From: SXXZ01 sp041177965
GTDB taxonomy: Bacteria > Verrucomicrobiota > Verrucomicrobiia > Limisphaerales > UBA9464
Reading direction: 5' to 3'
Assembly (NCBI GenBank): GCA_041177965.1
Contig: JBEGWF010000191.1
Coordinates: 10,219-74,218 of the forward strand
Length of the DNA: 64,000 nucleotides
A program made the position numbers and the translations under genes. This document shows positions 41,980-50,653 of this stretch, in pieces. Each line of letters begins with the position of its first letter. Position 1 is the stretch's first letter. A model generated the notes under the pieces. It was not told the DNA's origin, ran no database searches, and was given only the letters and a program-made list of their open reading frames with translations.

Positions 41980-43080
41980 TCAGGAGAGGATGCGCCGGCC
42001 TTCGTCGAGGAAGATGCCCTTGAACATCATCTCCAGGGCCTGCGGGTTGCTGGCCTTGCCGAGGGCTTCCTTCTCGCTGACCTTGCCCGCCTTGACCAGG
42101 TCGTAGAGCGCCTGGTTGAAGCTCTGCATGCCGTCCTCGCGACCCGTCTCGATGGCCGCACCGACCTTCTCCAGCCGGTTCTCTTCGAGCATCTTCCGGA
42201 CGGTGGGCGTGTTGATCAGGATCTCCAGCGACGGGGTCACGCCCCCGGTCACCGTGCCGACCATGCGCTGGCAGATGACCGAGCGGAGGGTGGCGGCCAG
42301 CTGTCGTCGGATCTGCTCCCGCTCGTCGGGCTTGAAGAAATCCAGGATGCGCCCGATCGACTGGGAGGCGTTCTGGGTGTGGAGCGTGGAGAGCACCAGG
42401 TGGCCCGTATCGGCGGCGCTGATGGCCGCCTGGAAGGAGATGGCGTCGCGCATCTCGCCGACCATGATGATGTCGGGATCCTGCCGGAGCACGTGCTTCA
42501 GGCCCGCCTGGAAGCTGCCCGTATCGAGGCCGATCTCGCGCTGTTCGACGACCGACTGGTTGTCTTCGAAGACGAACTCGATGGGGTCCTCGAGGGTGAC
42601 GATGTGCTTTTTGAAGTTCGCGTTGATGTGCTCGATCATCGCCGCGAGCGTGGTCGACTTGCCCGAACCGGTGGTGCCGGCGACGAGCACGATGCCGCGG
42701 GGCGACGAGGCGATGCTCCGGATGATGGGCAACAGGCCGAGTTCCTCGAAGCTGGGCACCTGGGTCTTCACGTAGCGCATGGCCAGGGCGAAGGTGCCGC
42801 GCTGTTGGAAGACGTTGGTGCGGAAGCGGCCCACCCCGGGCTCGTAGTAGCTGAAATCGACCTCGCGCTCCTCGTCCATGCGGCGGCGGGCATGGGCGGG
42901 CACCATCACGGCGAGGACCTTGTCCATCCACTCCTCGGTCGGGGTGGGCGCGTCGATGGTGATGAGTTGCCGGTTGATTCGGAAGACCACGGGGGATCCC
43001 ACCTTGATGTGGATGTCGGAGGCCCCGCCTTCGACCGCGGCCTTCAGGATTCCGCGCAGCAAATCGGTATCGTAGCTCAT
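41980..43080 (-). CDS. pilT: Type IV pilus retraction ATPase PilT
   Basis: A hexameric secretion ATPase that powers pilus retraction and twitching. It has 366 residues from ATG 43080. The Walker A motif GTTGSGKST is at 135-143. Asp box and Walker B regions are seen as TLEDPIEF, DPDIIMVGEMRD and the His box HLVLSTLHTQNA. The AIRNLIRE-like region of PilT is not identical here, but the C-terminus ends in the expected helical bundle. The upstream ATG at 43107 would add nine residues of weak fit. PilB or PilU homologues are not in the window. A pseudopilin gene lies 10 kb away. Confidence 0.88.
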   Translation of the reverse strand: MSYDTDLLRGILKAAVEGGASDIHIKVGSPVVFRINRQLITIDAPTPTEEWMDKVLAVMVPAHARRRMDEEREVDFSYYEPGVGRFRTNVFQQRGTFALAMRYVKTQVPSFEELGLLPIIRSIASSPRGIVLVAGTTGSGKSTTLAAMIEHINANFKKHIVTLEDPIEFVFEDNQSVVEQREIGLDTGSFQAGLKHVLRQDPDIIMVGEMRDAISFQAAISAADTGHLVLSTLHTQNASQSIGRILDFFKPDEREQIRRQLAATLRSVICQRMVGTVTGGVTPSLEILINTPTVRKMLEENRLEKVGAAIETGREDGMQSFNQALYDLVKAGKVSEKEALGKASNPQALEMMFKGIFLDEGRRILS

Positions 43081-43359
43081 GGAGATTGAGGATTCGGAGG
43101 CTAGCAAGTACGGGGCCGAGCGGCACGGTTATTTGGAAAAAATTGGGCCGAGGGGTGGGAGTAGGGGGGCGGGATGGGCCCGCACTCTCAGGGAAACTCT
43201 GGCGAGGATGAGGCGTTCGCACCATGCGCAAGGGATGAGAGTGATCGATTCCAGTGCTCGAGGCGGCCCGATCCCGCTGCCGGTGGCGAGTCAAGGGGGT
43301 GCCGACATTGGCAGGCTCCGGATTGGACGGGGCGGGGCGCCTGGGGCATTTTTCTGCCC

Positions 43360-43569
43360 GTGGGACCGGCCTTGGGCAAGCAACTGATGATCGTGGGGGC
43401 GGGGTTGGTGGTGCTGGGAGCCGTCGTTTGGCTCTGGCAGCCCACTCGCGGTGGTCTGCCGGGCGACATCTCGATCCAGCGTCCCGGCTTTTCCTTTCAC
43501 TTCCCGGTCATGACGTGCCTGGTCCTCAGTCTGGTCCTGAGCGCTCTCCTCCGTTGGTTGAATCGATGA
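43360..43569 (+). CDS. DUF2905 family small membrane protein
   Basis: A 69-residue protein with two membrane helices (about 11-26 and 47-64) and the family pattern LGKQLMIVGAGLVVLG, then LPGDISI, then FPVMTCLVLSLVLSALL. The function is unknown. The GTG at 43360 is preferred over the ATG at 43387 because the LGKQL motif is conserved near the start of family members. Its stop overlaps the start of yacG (ATGA). The 280 bases between it and the divergent pilT show a TAGCCT box on the minus strand 17 bases before the pilT ATG, but nothing else clear. Confidence 0.78.
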   Translation: MGPALGKQLMIVGAGLVVLGAVVWLWQPTRGGLPGDISIQRPGFSFHFPVMTCLVLSLVLSALLRWLNR

Positions 43570-43796
43570 ACTCCCCCAAAGACCTTCCCGAGGTGCCGTG
43601 CCCTCAATGTCGCCGCCGGGGGCCATGGTTGGCTCGACCCGTGGGCCCATTCTGCTCCGAGCGGTGTCGCTTGTTGGATATCGGACAATGGTTGGGCGAG
43701 GAGCACCGGATCAGTCGGGAATTGCGACCCGGTGATTTCGAGGGATTCGACGAACTGCCCCCGGGCGAGCATCTCGATCGCGCTTCCGGGAACTGA
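43566..43796 (+). CDS. yacG: DNA gyrase inhibitor YacG
   Basis: A 76-residue zinc-finger protein that binds the GyrB subunit and inhibits supercoiling in E. coli. The zinc ligands are C12-x2-C15 and C30-x3-C34 (motifs VPCPQC and FCSERC), followed by DIGQWL as in YacG. The start overlaps the DUF2905 stop by the ATGA arrangement, so translation is coupled. In E. coli it follows coaE; here it precedes the polysaccharide export genes. Identification is good. Confidence 0.88.
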   Translation: MNSPKDLPEVPCPQCRRRGPWLARPVGPFCSERCRLLDIGQWLGEEHRISRELRPGDFEGFDELPPGEHLDRASGN

Positions 43797-44001
43797 AGCT
43801 CCTTCGGGGGGGCGTATCGTTACAGGGAATAAGTGTCCGGCGATCGGAATTAAGGGTTTTACACCTCGGATGGATTTCGACACCGTTTCGGTCTGCGAAC
43901 GACGGCTCGAATTGTCACTCGGGGATTGCGATGATGCCCGACCGGGCAGCCCCAAAATGCCGGCCAAACCCGGGTTTCGAGCCACGACGCGAACACAACT
44001 C

Positions 44002-45609
44002 ATGCACCCCCAGTCCACTCCACTACGGGCGATGCCCCTGGGGGTCGCCGTGTTGGCGTCTTTGATGCCGCTCGGCGGGTCGGGTGCCGATGCTTCAGGG
44101 CCGGAGGCCTATCAGATCGATCGTTGGATGAGCCACGAGGTCGGGGGAGTCCGGATCCGCCCCCAGTTGGACATCAACATGATGTACAACAACAACGTGT
44201 TCTCCGCCTCCGATCTGGGGGCCATCGAATACGTCGACCCGCGCAATCCCACCTACCGGGTGTCCGATTCGGGTGGGGGGTATGTCTTCAGGCCCGCAGC
44301 CAACCAACCGCTGCAGCCCTACACGGGAATTCTCCAGAACCAGGTCTACGACGACGCCTTCCTGAATCAGCGGATCGCCGCATCCCCCGCATTTCCCGCA
44401 TCGGTGCATCCACCGCTGACCGTCGCTCTGCCGCCCCAGGCGCCAGCCACCGCCACCTACCTTCTGGCGGGTTTTCAGACGAATCGATACGCCCTCAACC
44501 CGAAGGTGTCGGACCTGATCGGCACGGTGTCCCCGGGGGTGAGCTTCCAGATGGGTTCCGAGGAGGAGAATCACCTCAATCTCCAGTACCAGAGCGACAA
44601 CACCCGCTACTTCGATCTGGGGGTCTCCCCGGTGCCGATGCACCGCATCCTGCTGGCCGGCAAGTACGACAACCGCAGCCGGTTGCGCATGGAGGGCACC
44701 CACGCGACGGAGTTCGTCTCCTCGTTCATGGGGGGGTGGGTGAACCTCGGCCAAACGCTGGTCGACCGTTGGAGCCACAACACTTCCGGGCGTGTCACCT
44801 ACGACAGCACCGACAAGACCGACGTCTACCTCAGCGGCAACCACAACTACCTCAACTTCCAGAACGTCAACCTCTACGGCAACGACGGGTGGCGGGCCAA
44901 CCTCGGTGCGAGCTACAAGCCCACCGATCGGGTCTCGGTGTTCGTCGAGGGCGGGTACGGCCTGACCGATTTCATCCGCGGCACTTCCGCGCTGGGCTTC
45001 ATCCCGACCTCGCATGTCTACGGTGGCTTCGTCGGGTTGAGGGGGCAATTCACCGAACGCCTCGACGGCACCATCGGTGGCGGCTACGAGATCCGCGAGT
45101 TTCCGGACATCCCCGGGGCCTCGTTCTCCATCCCCGCCGCGAACGTCGCGGTGAACTACGCCTTCCGCGAAACCACCAAGTTCTCGCTCTCGTACACCCG
45201 GCGCACCGACAACGCCGCCCAGATCGCCCGTCAGGGCGTGACCTACGACACGGCGGCGATCAACGTCCAGCAGTTGCTGGGAACCACCGGAACCTGGATG
45301 GCCACCGGAGGGGTCTCCTACCAGGGGGGCGCCTTCGACAGCCTCACGGGCTTCGGCACCGCCTTCGAACCCATCGCCGGCACGCGGGTGCGCTCGCTCA
45401 ATCTGCGCACCGTCGATTACAAGCGCGACGACACGATGGTCTCGTTGAGCGGCGGGATCTCGTACATCCCGCGGAAGTGGCTGCGCTTTGGATTGAATTA
45501 CTCCTACGAGAACTATTCCATCCGCTACGCCGATGCGGGGTTGAGGGATGTCTTCCTGCCCGCCTACGACGCCCATCGCGTCATGGCGGGCGTCCAGATC
45601 GGTTATTGA
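44002..45609 (+). CDS. Outer-membrane beta-barrel protein of a polysaccharide export module
   Basis: A 535-residue protein with a signal peptide (about 1-32, ending GADA), then a series of alternating amphipathic beta strands. Examples are HLNLQYQSDNTRYFDLG, DVYLSGNHNYLNF, VSVFVEGGYGLTDF and LRFGLNYSYENYSIRYA. It ends in an aromatic residue (GVQIGY), typical of outer-membrane barrels. It is followed two bases later by the Wza-like gene, so it may be the outer-membrane partner or a porin for polymer. An ATG at 44002 is used; the long frame upstream does not encode a signal. The 205 bases before it show no riboswitch that I can identify. Confidence 0.75.
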   Translation: MHPQSTPLRAMPLGVAVLASLMPLGGSGADASGPEAYQIDRWMSHEVGGVRIRPQLDINMMYNNNVFSASDLGAIEYVDPRNPTYRVSDSGGGYVFRPAANQPLQPYTGILQNQVYDDAFLNQRIAASPAFPASVHPPLTVALPPQAPATATYLLAGFQTNRYALNPKVSDLIGTVSPGVSFQMGSEEENHLNLQYQSDNTRYFDLGVSPVPMHRILLAGKYDNRSRLRMEGTHATEFVSSFMGGWVNLGQTLVDRWSHNTSGRVTYDSTDKTDVYLSGNHNYLNFQNVNLYGNDGWRANLGASYKPTDRVSVFVEGGYGLTDFIRGTSALGFIPTSHVYGGFVGLRGQFTERLDGTIGGGYEIREFPDIPGASFSIPAANVAVNYAFRETTKFSLSYTRRTDNAAQIARQGVTYDTAAINVQQLLGTTGTWMATGGVSYQGGAFDSLTGFGTAFEPIAGTRVRSLNLRTVDYKRDDTMVSLSGGISYIPRKWLRFGLNYSYENYSIRYADAGLRDVFLPAYDAHRVMAGVQIGY

Positions 45610-45611
45610 CT

Positions 45612-46169
45612 ATGAAGAGGTATCTGAACCTGTGCCTGTGCTGTCTCCTTGGCGCCTTCGCGGCACTTGCCGAAGACTCGGTGCGGCGGATCGTGCCGGG
45701 CGACGTCCTGGTGATCAACGTGGCCGAGGAGTTGGACATGAAGCAGAACATCCGGGTTCCCTCGGATGGCAAGATCACCTACTGGCTGCTGGATGCGGTG
45801 GTGGTGACCAACAAGACCGTCGCGGAAGTCCGCCAGCAGCTCTACACGATGCTCGACGCCGACTACATCATCAAGCCGGCCATCTCGGTCGAGGTGTCCG
45901 AGTACGTGAAGCAGTTCATCAACATCACCGGAAGCTTCGTGATGCAGGGCCGCAAGGAGATCCCGGCCGACCGGGCCATCGACATCATGGACGCCATCGC
46001 GCTGGGCGGCGGTTTCAGTCCGCGGGCCGACAAGGACAAGATCATCCTGCGCCGCAAGGGGCAGGTCACGACCTACTCCAAGAAGCAGCTCGACAAACTC
46101 TATGAGCAGGGGCAGCGCGTCATGATCGAGCCCGACGACACGCTGGAAGTCCGCGAGAGTCTCCTTTAA
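45612..46169 (+). CDS. Wza-like polysaccharide export protein
   Basis: A 185-residue periplasmic/outer-membrane polysaccharide export protein. A signal peptide (residues 1-20) leads to the poly-export domain (IVPGDVLVINVAEELDMKQNIRVPSDGKITY). A second repeat that looks like an SLBB domain follows (VKQFINITGSFVMQGRKEI, then AIALGGGFSPRADKDKI). There is no lipobox at the signal end, and it is about half the length of E. coli Wza, so it is a short OPX protein. It lies between the barrel gene (2 bases) and the kinase gene (21 bases). Confidence 0.82.
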   Translation: MKRYLNLCLCCLLGAFAALAEDSVRRIVPGDVLVINVAEELDMKQNIRVPSDGKITYWLLDAVVVTNKTVAEVRQQLYTMLDADYIIKPAISVEVSEYVKQFINITGSFVMQGRKEIPADRAIDIMDAIALGGGFSPRADKDKIILRRKGQVTTYSKKQLDKLYEQGQRVMIEPDDTLEVRESLL

Positions 46170-46190
46170 CACCGTTTCGACCCACATATC

Positions 46191-48353
46191 ATGGAGGACC
46201 AGTTTCAATCCCAGCAGGGGAATGCGATCGGCGGAGGGGATCCATCGATCAATCTGCGCCAGTATTGGCATGTCATCCTCGAGCGCCGGTGGCTGATCGT
46301 GGCCACCTGGTCGGTGTGCATCATCGCCGGTGTGCTCTATGCCTTCCAGGCCACTCCGATGTTCCGTGCCATCGCCCGGTTGCAGATCGACCCGGAGAAC
46401 CAGGGGGTGCTCAACCTCAACAGCCTGGCGCTGGGCAATCAGGACCAGAACTACCTGACCACCCAATACCGCAACCTCGAGAGCCGCAGCCTGATGCTCG
46501 AGGTGATGTCGCGGCTCAAGCTCGACACCGAGGACGAGCGTTATGCCAAGGCCATCGACAAGGTCACGACCGTCACCAAGGACATCAAGATCGTGCCGAT
46601 CCGCCTGAGCCGCCTCGTCGAGGTTCAGGTCACGCATCCGAAGGCCGATCAGGCCCAGCGCATCGCCGACATGATCCTGACGGTGTTCCTCGAGCGGAAC
46701 CTCGACGACAAGAAGAAGAAGGCCCTGAAGGGTTTCGAGATCCTCGAACAGGAGGCCAAGGGCAAGGAGACCGAGTTGGCCGACCTTCAGAAGAGCCTTC
46801 AGAAGTACCGCAAGGACAAGGGCATGGTCTCGCTCAAGGACGAGCAGAACATCGACGCGGCGACCATGCGCGACCTGAAGACCGCCTACGAGACGCTCCG
46901 CTCGACCGCCGACGTGGCCAAGCAGACCGCCCAGCAGGCCCAGGAGTGGGTGGCGGCCGGCAAGGACGTCATCGATTTCGGTCCGCTGGCCAAGGACGAA
47001 CAGGTGGCGTTCCTCCGCAAGCAGGTCAACGAGAACAGTTCCAAACTCGCGGGCCTCCGGACCAAGTACCGGGAGAAGCATCCCAGGGTCATCCAGACGG
47101 CGACCCAGTTGCAAGCCGATTCCCAGAAGCTCCGTGACGAGTCGGAACGCGCGCTGCAGGCGATCCTCCAGGTGGCCGAACTCGAGAAGAGCCGCGAGGC
47201 CGAGGCCCTTCGCAAGTACAAGGAGTCGGTGGAGCGGGTCTTCGCGCTCGACGAGGCGAAGATCGAGTACGACATCATGGAGCAGAAGGTCAAACGGGTG
47301 GAGGGCTTCTATCAGACCCTTCTGACCAAGGCGAAGGACTTCGACATCGGCACCAAGGACCTCCTCCAGAACATGAAGGTCCAGGATCCCGCCTTCGCGC
47401 CCCTCAAGCCGGTGAGTCCCAACAAGCCGCTGATCTTCGTGGGCAGCGTCGTCGGTGGTTTGGCCGTGGCATTGGGCCTCGCGTTGTTCTTCAACTTCCT
47501 CGACGACTCGGTCAAGAGCCAGGAGGACGTCGAGAACTTCCTGCACCTGCCGTTCCTGGGCTACATCCCGAACATCAAGTCGGTCAGCATCGTCGAGCGC
47601 GATCTCCAGTCGCACCTTCACCCGACCTCCAGTCCGGCCGAGGGTTTCCGGACCCTGCGCGCGGCGATCTCGCTCGCCAAGAACTCCGACAAGCTCCGGG
47701 TGCTCGCCTTCACCAGCACCATTCCGTCGGAGGGCAAGTCCCTGACGGCCTCCAACTTCGCGATCGTCACGTCGCAGACCGGCTTGAAGACCCTGCTGGT
47801 CGACGCCGACCTTCGCCGTCCTTCGGTCCACAAGGCCTTCCAGTTGCAGAGCCCGGTGGGCCTCTCGGCCTATCTTGCGGGGCGTACCGACAACCTCGGC
47901 GAATTCATCCACACGACCGAGGTTCCCAACCTCGATGTCATCTGCTGCGGTGCGGTTCCTCCCAACCCGTCCGAATTGATCGGATCCAACCGCATGGTGC
48001 GCTTCCTCGAGGAGGCCGCCCGCCGGTACGATCGGGTGATCCTCGACTGTCCGCCCGTATCGGCCGTCTCCGATCCGCTGATCGTGGGCGCCATGGCCGA
48101 CGGCATGGTCTTCGTCACCAAGTTCAACAAGATCCGCCGCGAGCACGCCCTGCGTTCGGTGCAGCGGATCCAGGACTCGGGCATCCATCTGGTGGGCCTC
48201 GTTCTCAACGACATCGATTTCGAGGGCAAGGACTCGTACTACTACAGCTACCACTACTACCAGAATCGGTACTACTCCTCGCACTACCGGAACAAGTCGG
48301 CCGACGAGCCGGCCGGCAAGAAGGCCGCGGCCGACACGGCCAAATCGGCCTGA
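46191..48353 (+). CDS. Wzc-like polysaccharide co-polymerase / bacterial tyrosine autokinase
   Basis: A 720-residue inner-membrane protein controlling chain length and export. The N-terminal Wzz domain has a first membrane helix (about 31-52) and a second at about 424-446, with a long periplasmic coiled coil between. The cytosolic BY-kinase has Walker A STIPSEGKS (K516), Walker A' LLVDADLRRP (D538) and Walker B VILDCPPV. The C-terminus carries a tyrosine cluster (about residues 683-699, at least nine Tyr), the expected autophosphorylation site. It is the third gene of a barrel-Wza-Wzc operon. No glycosyltransferase or flippase genes adjoin it. Its stop lies within a 9-bp tandem repeat. Confidence 0.9.
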   Translation: MEDQFQSQQGNAIGGGDPSINLRQYWHVILERRWLIVATWSVCIIAGVLYAFQATPMFRAIARLQIDPENQGVLNLNSLALGNQDQNYLTTQYRNLESRSLMLEVMSRLKLDTEDERYAKAIDKVTTVTKDIKIVPIRLSRLVEVQVTHPKADQAQRIADMILTVFLERNLDDKKKKALKGFEILEQEAKGKETELADLQKSLQKYRKDKGMVSLKDEQNIDAATMRDLKTAYETLRSTADVAKQTAQQAQEWVAAGKDVIDFGPLAKDEQVAFLRKQVNENSSKLAGLRTKYREKHPRVIQTATQLQADSQKLRDESERALQAILQVAELEKSREAEALRKYKESVERVFALDEAKIEYDIMEQKVKRVEGFYQTLLTKAKDFDIGTKDLLQNMKVQDPAFAPLKPVSPNKPLIFVGSVVGGLAVALGLALFFNFLDDSVKSQEDVENFLHLPFLGYIPNIKSVSIVERDLQSHLHPTSSPAEGFRTLRAAISLAKNSDKLRVLAFTSTIPSEGKSLTASNFAIVTSQTGLKTLLVDADLRRPSVHKAFQLQSPVGLSAYLAGRTDNLGEFIHTTEVPNLDVICCGAVPPNPSELIGSNRMVRFLEEAARRYDRVILDCPPVSAVSDPLIVGAMADGMVFVTKFNKIRREHALRSVQRIQDSGIHLVGLVLNDIDFEGKDSYYYSYHYYQNRYYSSHYRNKSADEPAGKKAAADTAKSA

Positions 48354-48386
48354 TTGGCCTGATTGGCCTGATTGGCCTGATTGGCC
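48351..48386 (+). repeat. 9-bp tandem repeat at the wzc-like stop codon
   Basis: Four exact copies of TGATTGGCC run from the stop codon of the kinase gene. Each unit begins with an in-frame TGA, so the stop is repeated four times. The repeat lies in the convergent gap before the FG-GAP protein gene; the rest of the gap (48387-48606) contains two copies of TCCGTGTCGGA (48513 and 48530) and no gene. Confidence 0.8.
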
Positions 48387-48606
48387 CGGTTTCGGATTCG
48401 GGCTGGGTTCCCACACGAAGACCCCGGCCGTCCAAGGGTCACGGGTGCCGGCTTCGGGTCCATTCATGGGTTCCGGCCGCCGAGGACGATCCCGTCGACC
48501 CCTGGGTTCTCATCCGTGTCGGACACTCGTCCGTGTCGGATGCGAATGCCCCGATCCCGTGGGCGGAATCACCCCAGTCGGACCGATGGAGCGGATGCCT
48601 GCCGAT

Positions 48607-50481
48607 TCACGGCTGTCGGACGGTGCTCGTCTGTTGCAGGGGCACGGTGAACGAGGTTTCACCGCCCCCCGGCCAGCGGATGCGGGCCTCGGCGATCCGG
48701 CTGCGACCCAGACCGACATGCAGCGGCAGTTCGCTCTGCGACAGGTAGCTCTTGGTGGGCATGACCTGACGCGAGATCCGGCGGCCGTCCTCGGTCCGCA
48801 GGTGGATCCATGCCCCGATGGCCTCGGGATTGCCGTCCTTGCCCACGACCCGCAGCCGGACCCAATGGTTTCCGAGCGTCTGGTCGTTGCGCAGCAGCAA
48901 CGGTGGGCCACCGATCTGGGTCATCACCACGTCGGGGTCGCCATCCTGGTCGAAGTCGGCGTAGGCCGATCCCCGGCCCACGATCGTCTGGAACAGATCG
49001 TCACCCGCCTCGGCCGCGGTGGCGCTGACGAAGGTCTGGTTGCCTCCCCCGTTCCAGAAGAGTTGAGCGGGTTGCCGGTAGCGGACATTGGACTGGACCT
49101 TTTCGATCTCCTCCTCGATGTGGCCGTTGGTGGTGAGCACGTCCAGCCGTCCGTCCAGGTCGTAGTCGAAGAAGAACAGGCCGAACTTGAGGAGCAGGCG
49201 GCTCGCCGGGCCGATCCCCTCGGTGATGGCCTCGTCGGCGAAGACCAGGGCGTCGCGGCTCGGTTGGGCCACGTAGAGCGCGTTCATCTCGTTGGCGAAG
49301 TTGCCGATGGCGATGCCCAGCGCGCGGTCGGGGCGGAAGCGCGCGGCGTCGATGCCCATCGCTCCGCGGGTCTGCCCGTAGGCGTCGAAGGCCACGCCGC
49401 TCTGGGCTCCCACCTCCTGGAAGGTCCCGTCGTGGCGGTTGGTGAAGACGAAGTTCTGGACCGTGTCGTTGGCCACCACCAGGTCCATCCAACCGTCGTC
49501 GTCGAGGTCGATCGGTGCCACCGCGAGCGTCTTGGCCATCGGGGATCCGGTGGCCGGGTTCCGGATCCGCAGGCCGCTCCGGGCCGAGACATCCACGAAT
49601 CGGGGCGGTGTGCCCGGCGTCGTGGGCCCGTCGTTCCGGTACAGGGCGGGGAAGGTGCCCGGGAAGAGCCAGGGACGCCCGTAGGCGCGGCCGATCCCCA
49701 CCAGTTGGTTGTTCACTTCCCGGTCCATCCGGGGAGACCACTCCACGTAATGGCCGACGAAGAGGTCCAGGTCCCCGTCGCGATCGATGTCCAGCCACGA
49801 GGCCGCCGTGGACCAACCGGAGGAGGACGCCGGCAATCCCGCCGGTGCGGTGACGTCGACGAAGCGGCCGTCGCCGATGTTCCTGAGGAGCCGCAGTCCG
49901 CCGACGCCGGTCAGCAGCAGGTCGGTGCGGGAATCGCCATCCATGTCGCCGCAGGCCACGCCCATCCCATAGAAGGGGAAATCGAGTCCGGAACCCGCGG
50001 TGACGTCGGTGAATCGGATGGCACCCCCGGGCGGCGTGTCGTTCCGGTACAGGGCGGCGGTGGTCGCGGGACCCGGTCCGCCCGCCGCGTCCGGCCATTC
50101 CGTTCCGTTGACGAAGAGGAGGTCGGCGTCCCCATCGCCGTCCATGTCGAAGCAGGCCACCCCGCCGCCGAGGGTCTCGGGCAGGAGCTTCGACCCTCGG
50201 GCTCCGTTGACGTGCCGGAAACGGATCCCGGCGTCATGGGTGATGTCGGTGAAGCGCACCTGTGGAGGTCTGGGACCGCGCCGCGCATCGGGAAGCACCG
50301 GGCTCTGAAGGGGGGGGACGGCGGAGGGTTTGTCCTCGGGTCTCCGCTGCAGCCACCACACGGCGCTGGCCGCCGCCGTGCAGAGAAGGACCAGCACCAC
50401 GAGGGATCGCCGCAGGGCCTCGGCCACCGCCCGCTCGTCGGTGTCGGGGTCCCGCTGGGGAAGGGGGTCCGGATCGGCCAT
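48607..50481 (-). CDS. Membrane-anchored FG-GAP/ASPIC-UnbV (CRTAC1-type) protein
   Basis: A 624-residue protein with an N-terminal membrane helix (about 26-43) and a beta-propeller of FG-GAP/VCBS repeats. Calcium-binding DxDxDG-type loops are seen as FDMDGDGDADLLFVNG, GDMDGDSRTDLLLTG, DIDRDGDLDLFVGH, DLDDDGWMDLVVAND and DFDQDGDPDVVMT. The C-terminal ASPIC/UnbV domain reads NHWVRLRVVGKDGNPEAIGAWI. Such proteins are surface-exposed, cell-envelope adhesins or polysaccharide binders, common in PVC bacteria. A disrupted relative lies at 25620-26253. The function is not established. Confidence 0.82.
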   Translation of the reverse strand: MADPDPLPQRDPDTDERAVAEALRRSLVVLVLLCTAAASAVWWLQRRPEDKPSAVPPLQSPVLPDARRGPRPPQVRFTDITHDAGIRFRHVNGARGSKLLPETLGGGVACFDMDGDGDADLLFVNGTEWPDAAGGPGPATTAALYRNDTPPGGAIRFTDVTAGSGLDFPFYGMGVACGDMDGDSRTDLLLTGVGGLRLLRNIGDGRFVDVTAPAGLPASSSGWSTAASWLDIDRDGDLDLFVGHYVEWSPRMDREVNNQLVGIGRAYGRPWLFPGTFPALYRNDGPTTPGTPPRFVDVSARSGLRIRNPATGSPMAKTLAVAPIDLDDDGWMDLVVANDTVQNFVFTNRHDGTFQEVGAQSGVAFDAYGQTRGAMGIDAARFRPDRALGIAIGNFANEMNALYVAQPSRDALVFADEAITEGIGPASRLLLKFGLFFFDYDLDGRLDVLTTNGHIEEEIEKVQSNVRYRQPAQLFWNGGGNQTFVSATAAEAGDDLFQTIVGRGSAYADFDQDGDPDVVMTQIGGPPLLLRNDQTLGNHWVRLRVVGKDGNPEAIGAWIHLRTEDGRRISRQVMPTKSYLSQSELPLHVGLGRSRIAEARIRWPGGGETSFTVPLQQTSTVRQP

Positions 50482-50653
50482 CCATGGACGCTGGGATCAT
50501 GCGGCGGGAGTTTTCAAGTCCGCAGCCGCCGCCCCGGGAGCCCTGCCGTGGTCGGGAGGGGTTCCCGACCGGTTCCGGGCGGCTTTTCGCAGAAGGGGCG
50601 GGGAGGGGCTGCGACTGGCCAAGGTGCCTCGGGTCTGCTTGCCTAGCCGAACG

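Noticed and set aside
43797..44001. Riboswitch in the leader of the export operon
   Set aside because: I looked for a c-di-GMP-I type core and other common aptamer motifs and found none. A covariance-model search would decide.
48351..48386. CRISPR-like array
   Set aside because: The units are 9 bases without spacers, so this is a simple tandem repeat.
45603..48467. Minus-strand open frame of 954 codons
   Set aside because: It is the complement of the Wza/Wzc-like genes. The GQSGQSG run comes from the 9-bp repeat, not from a real protein.
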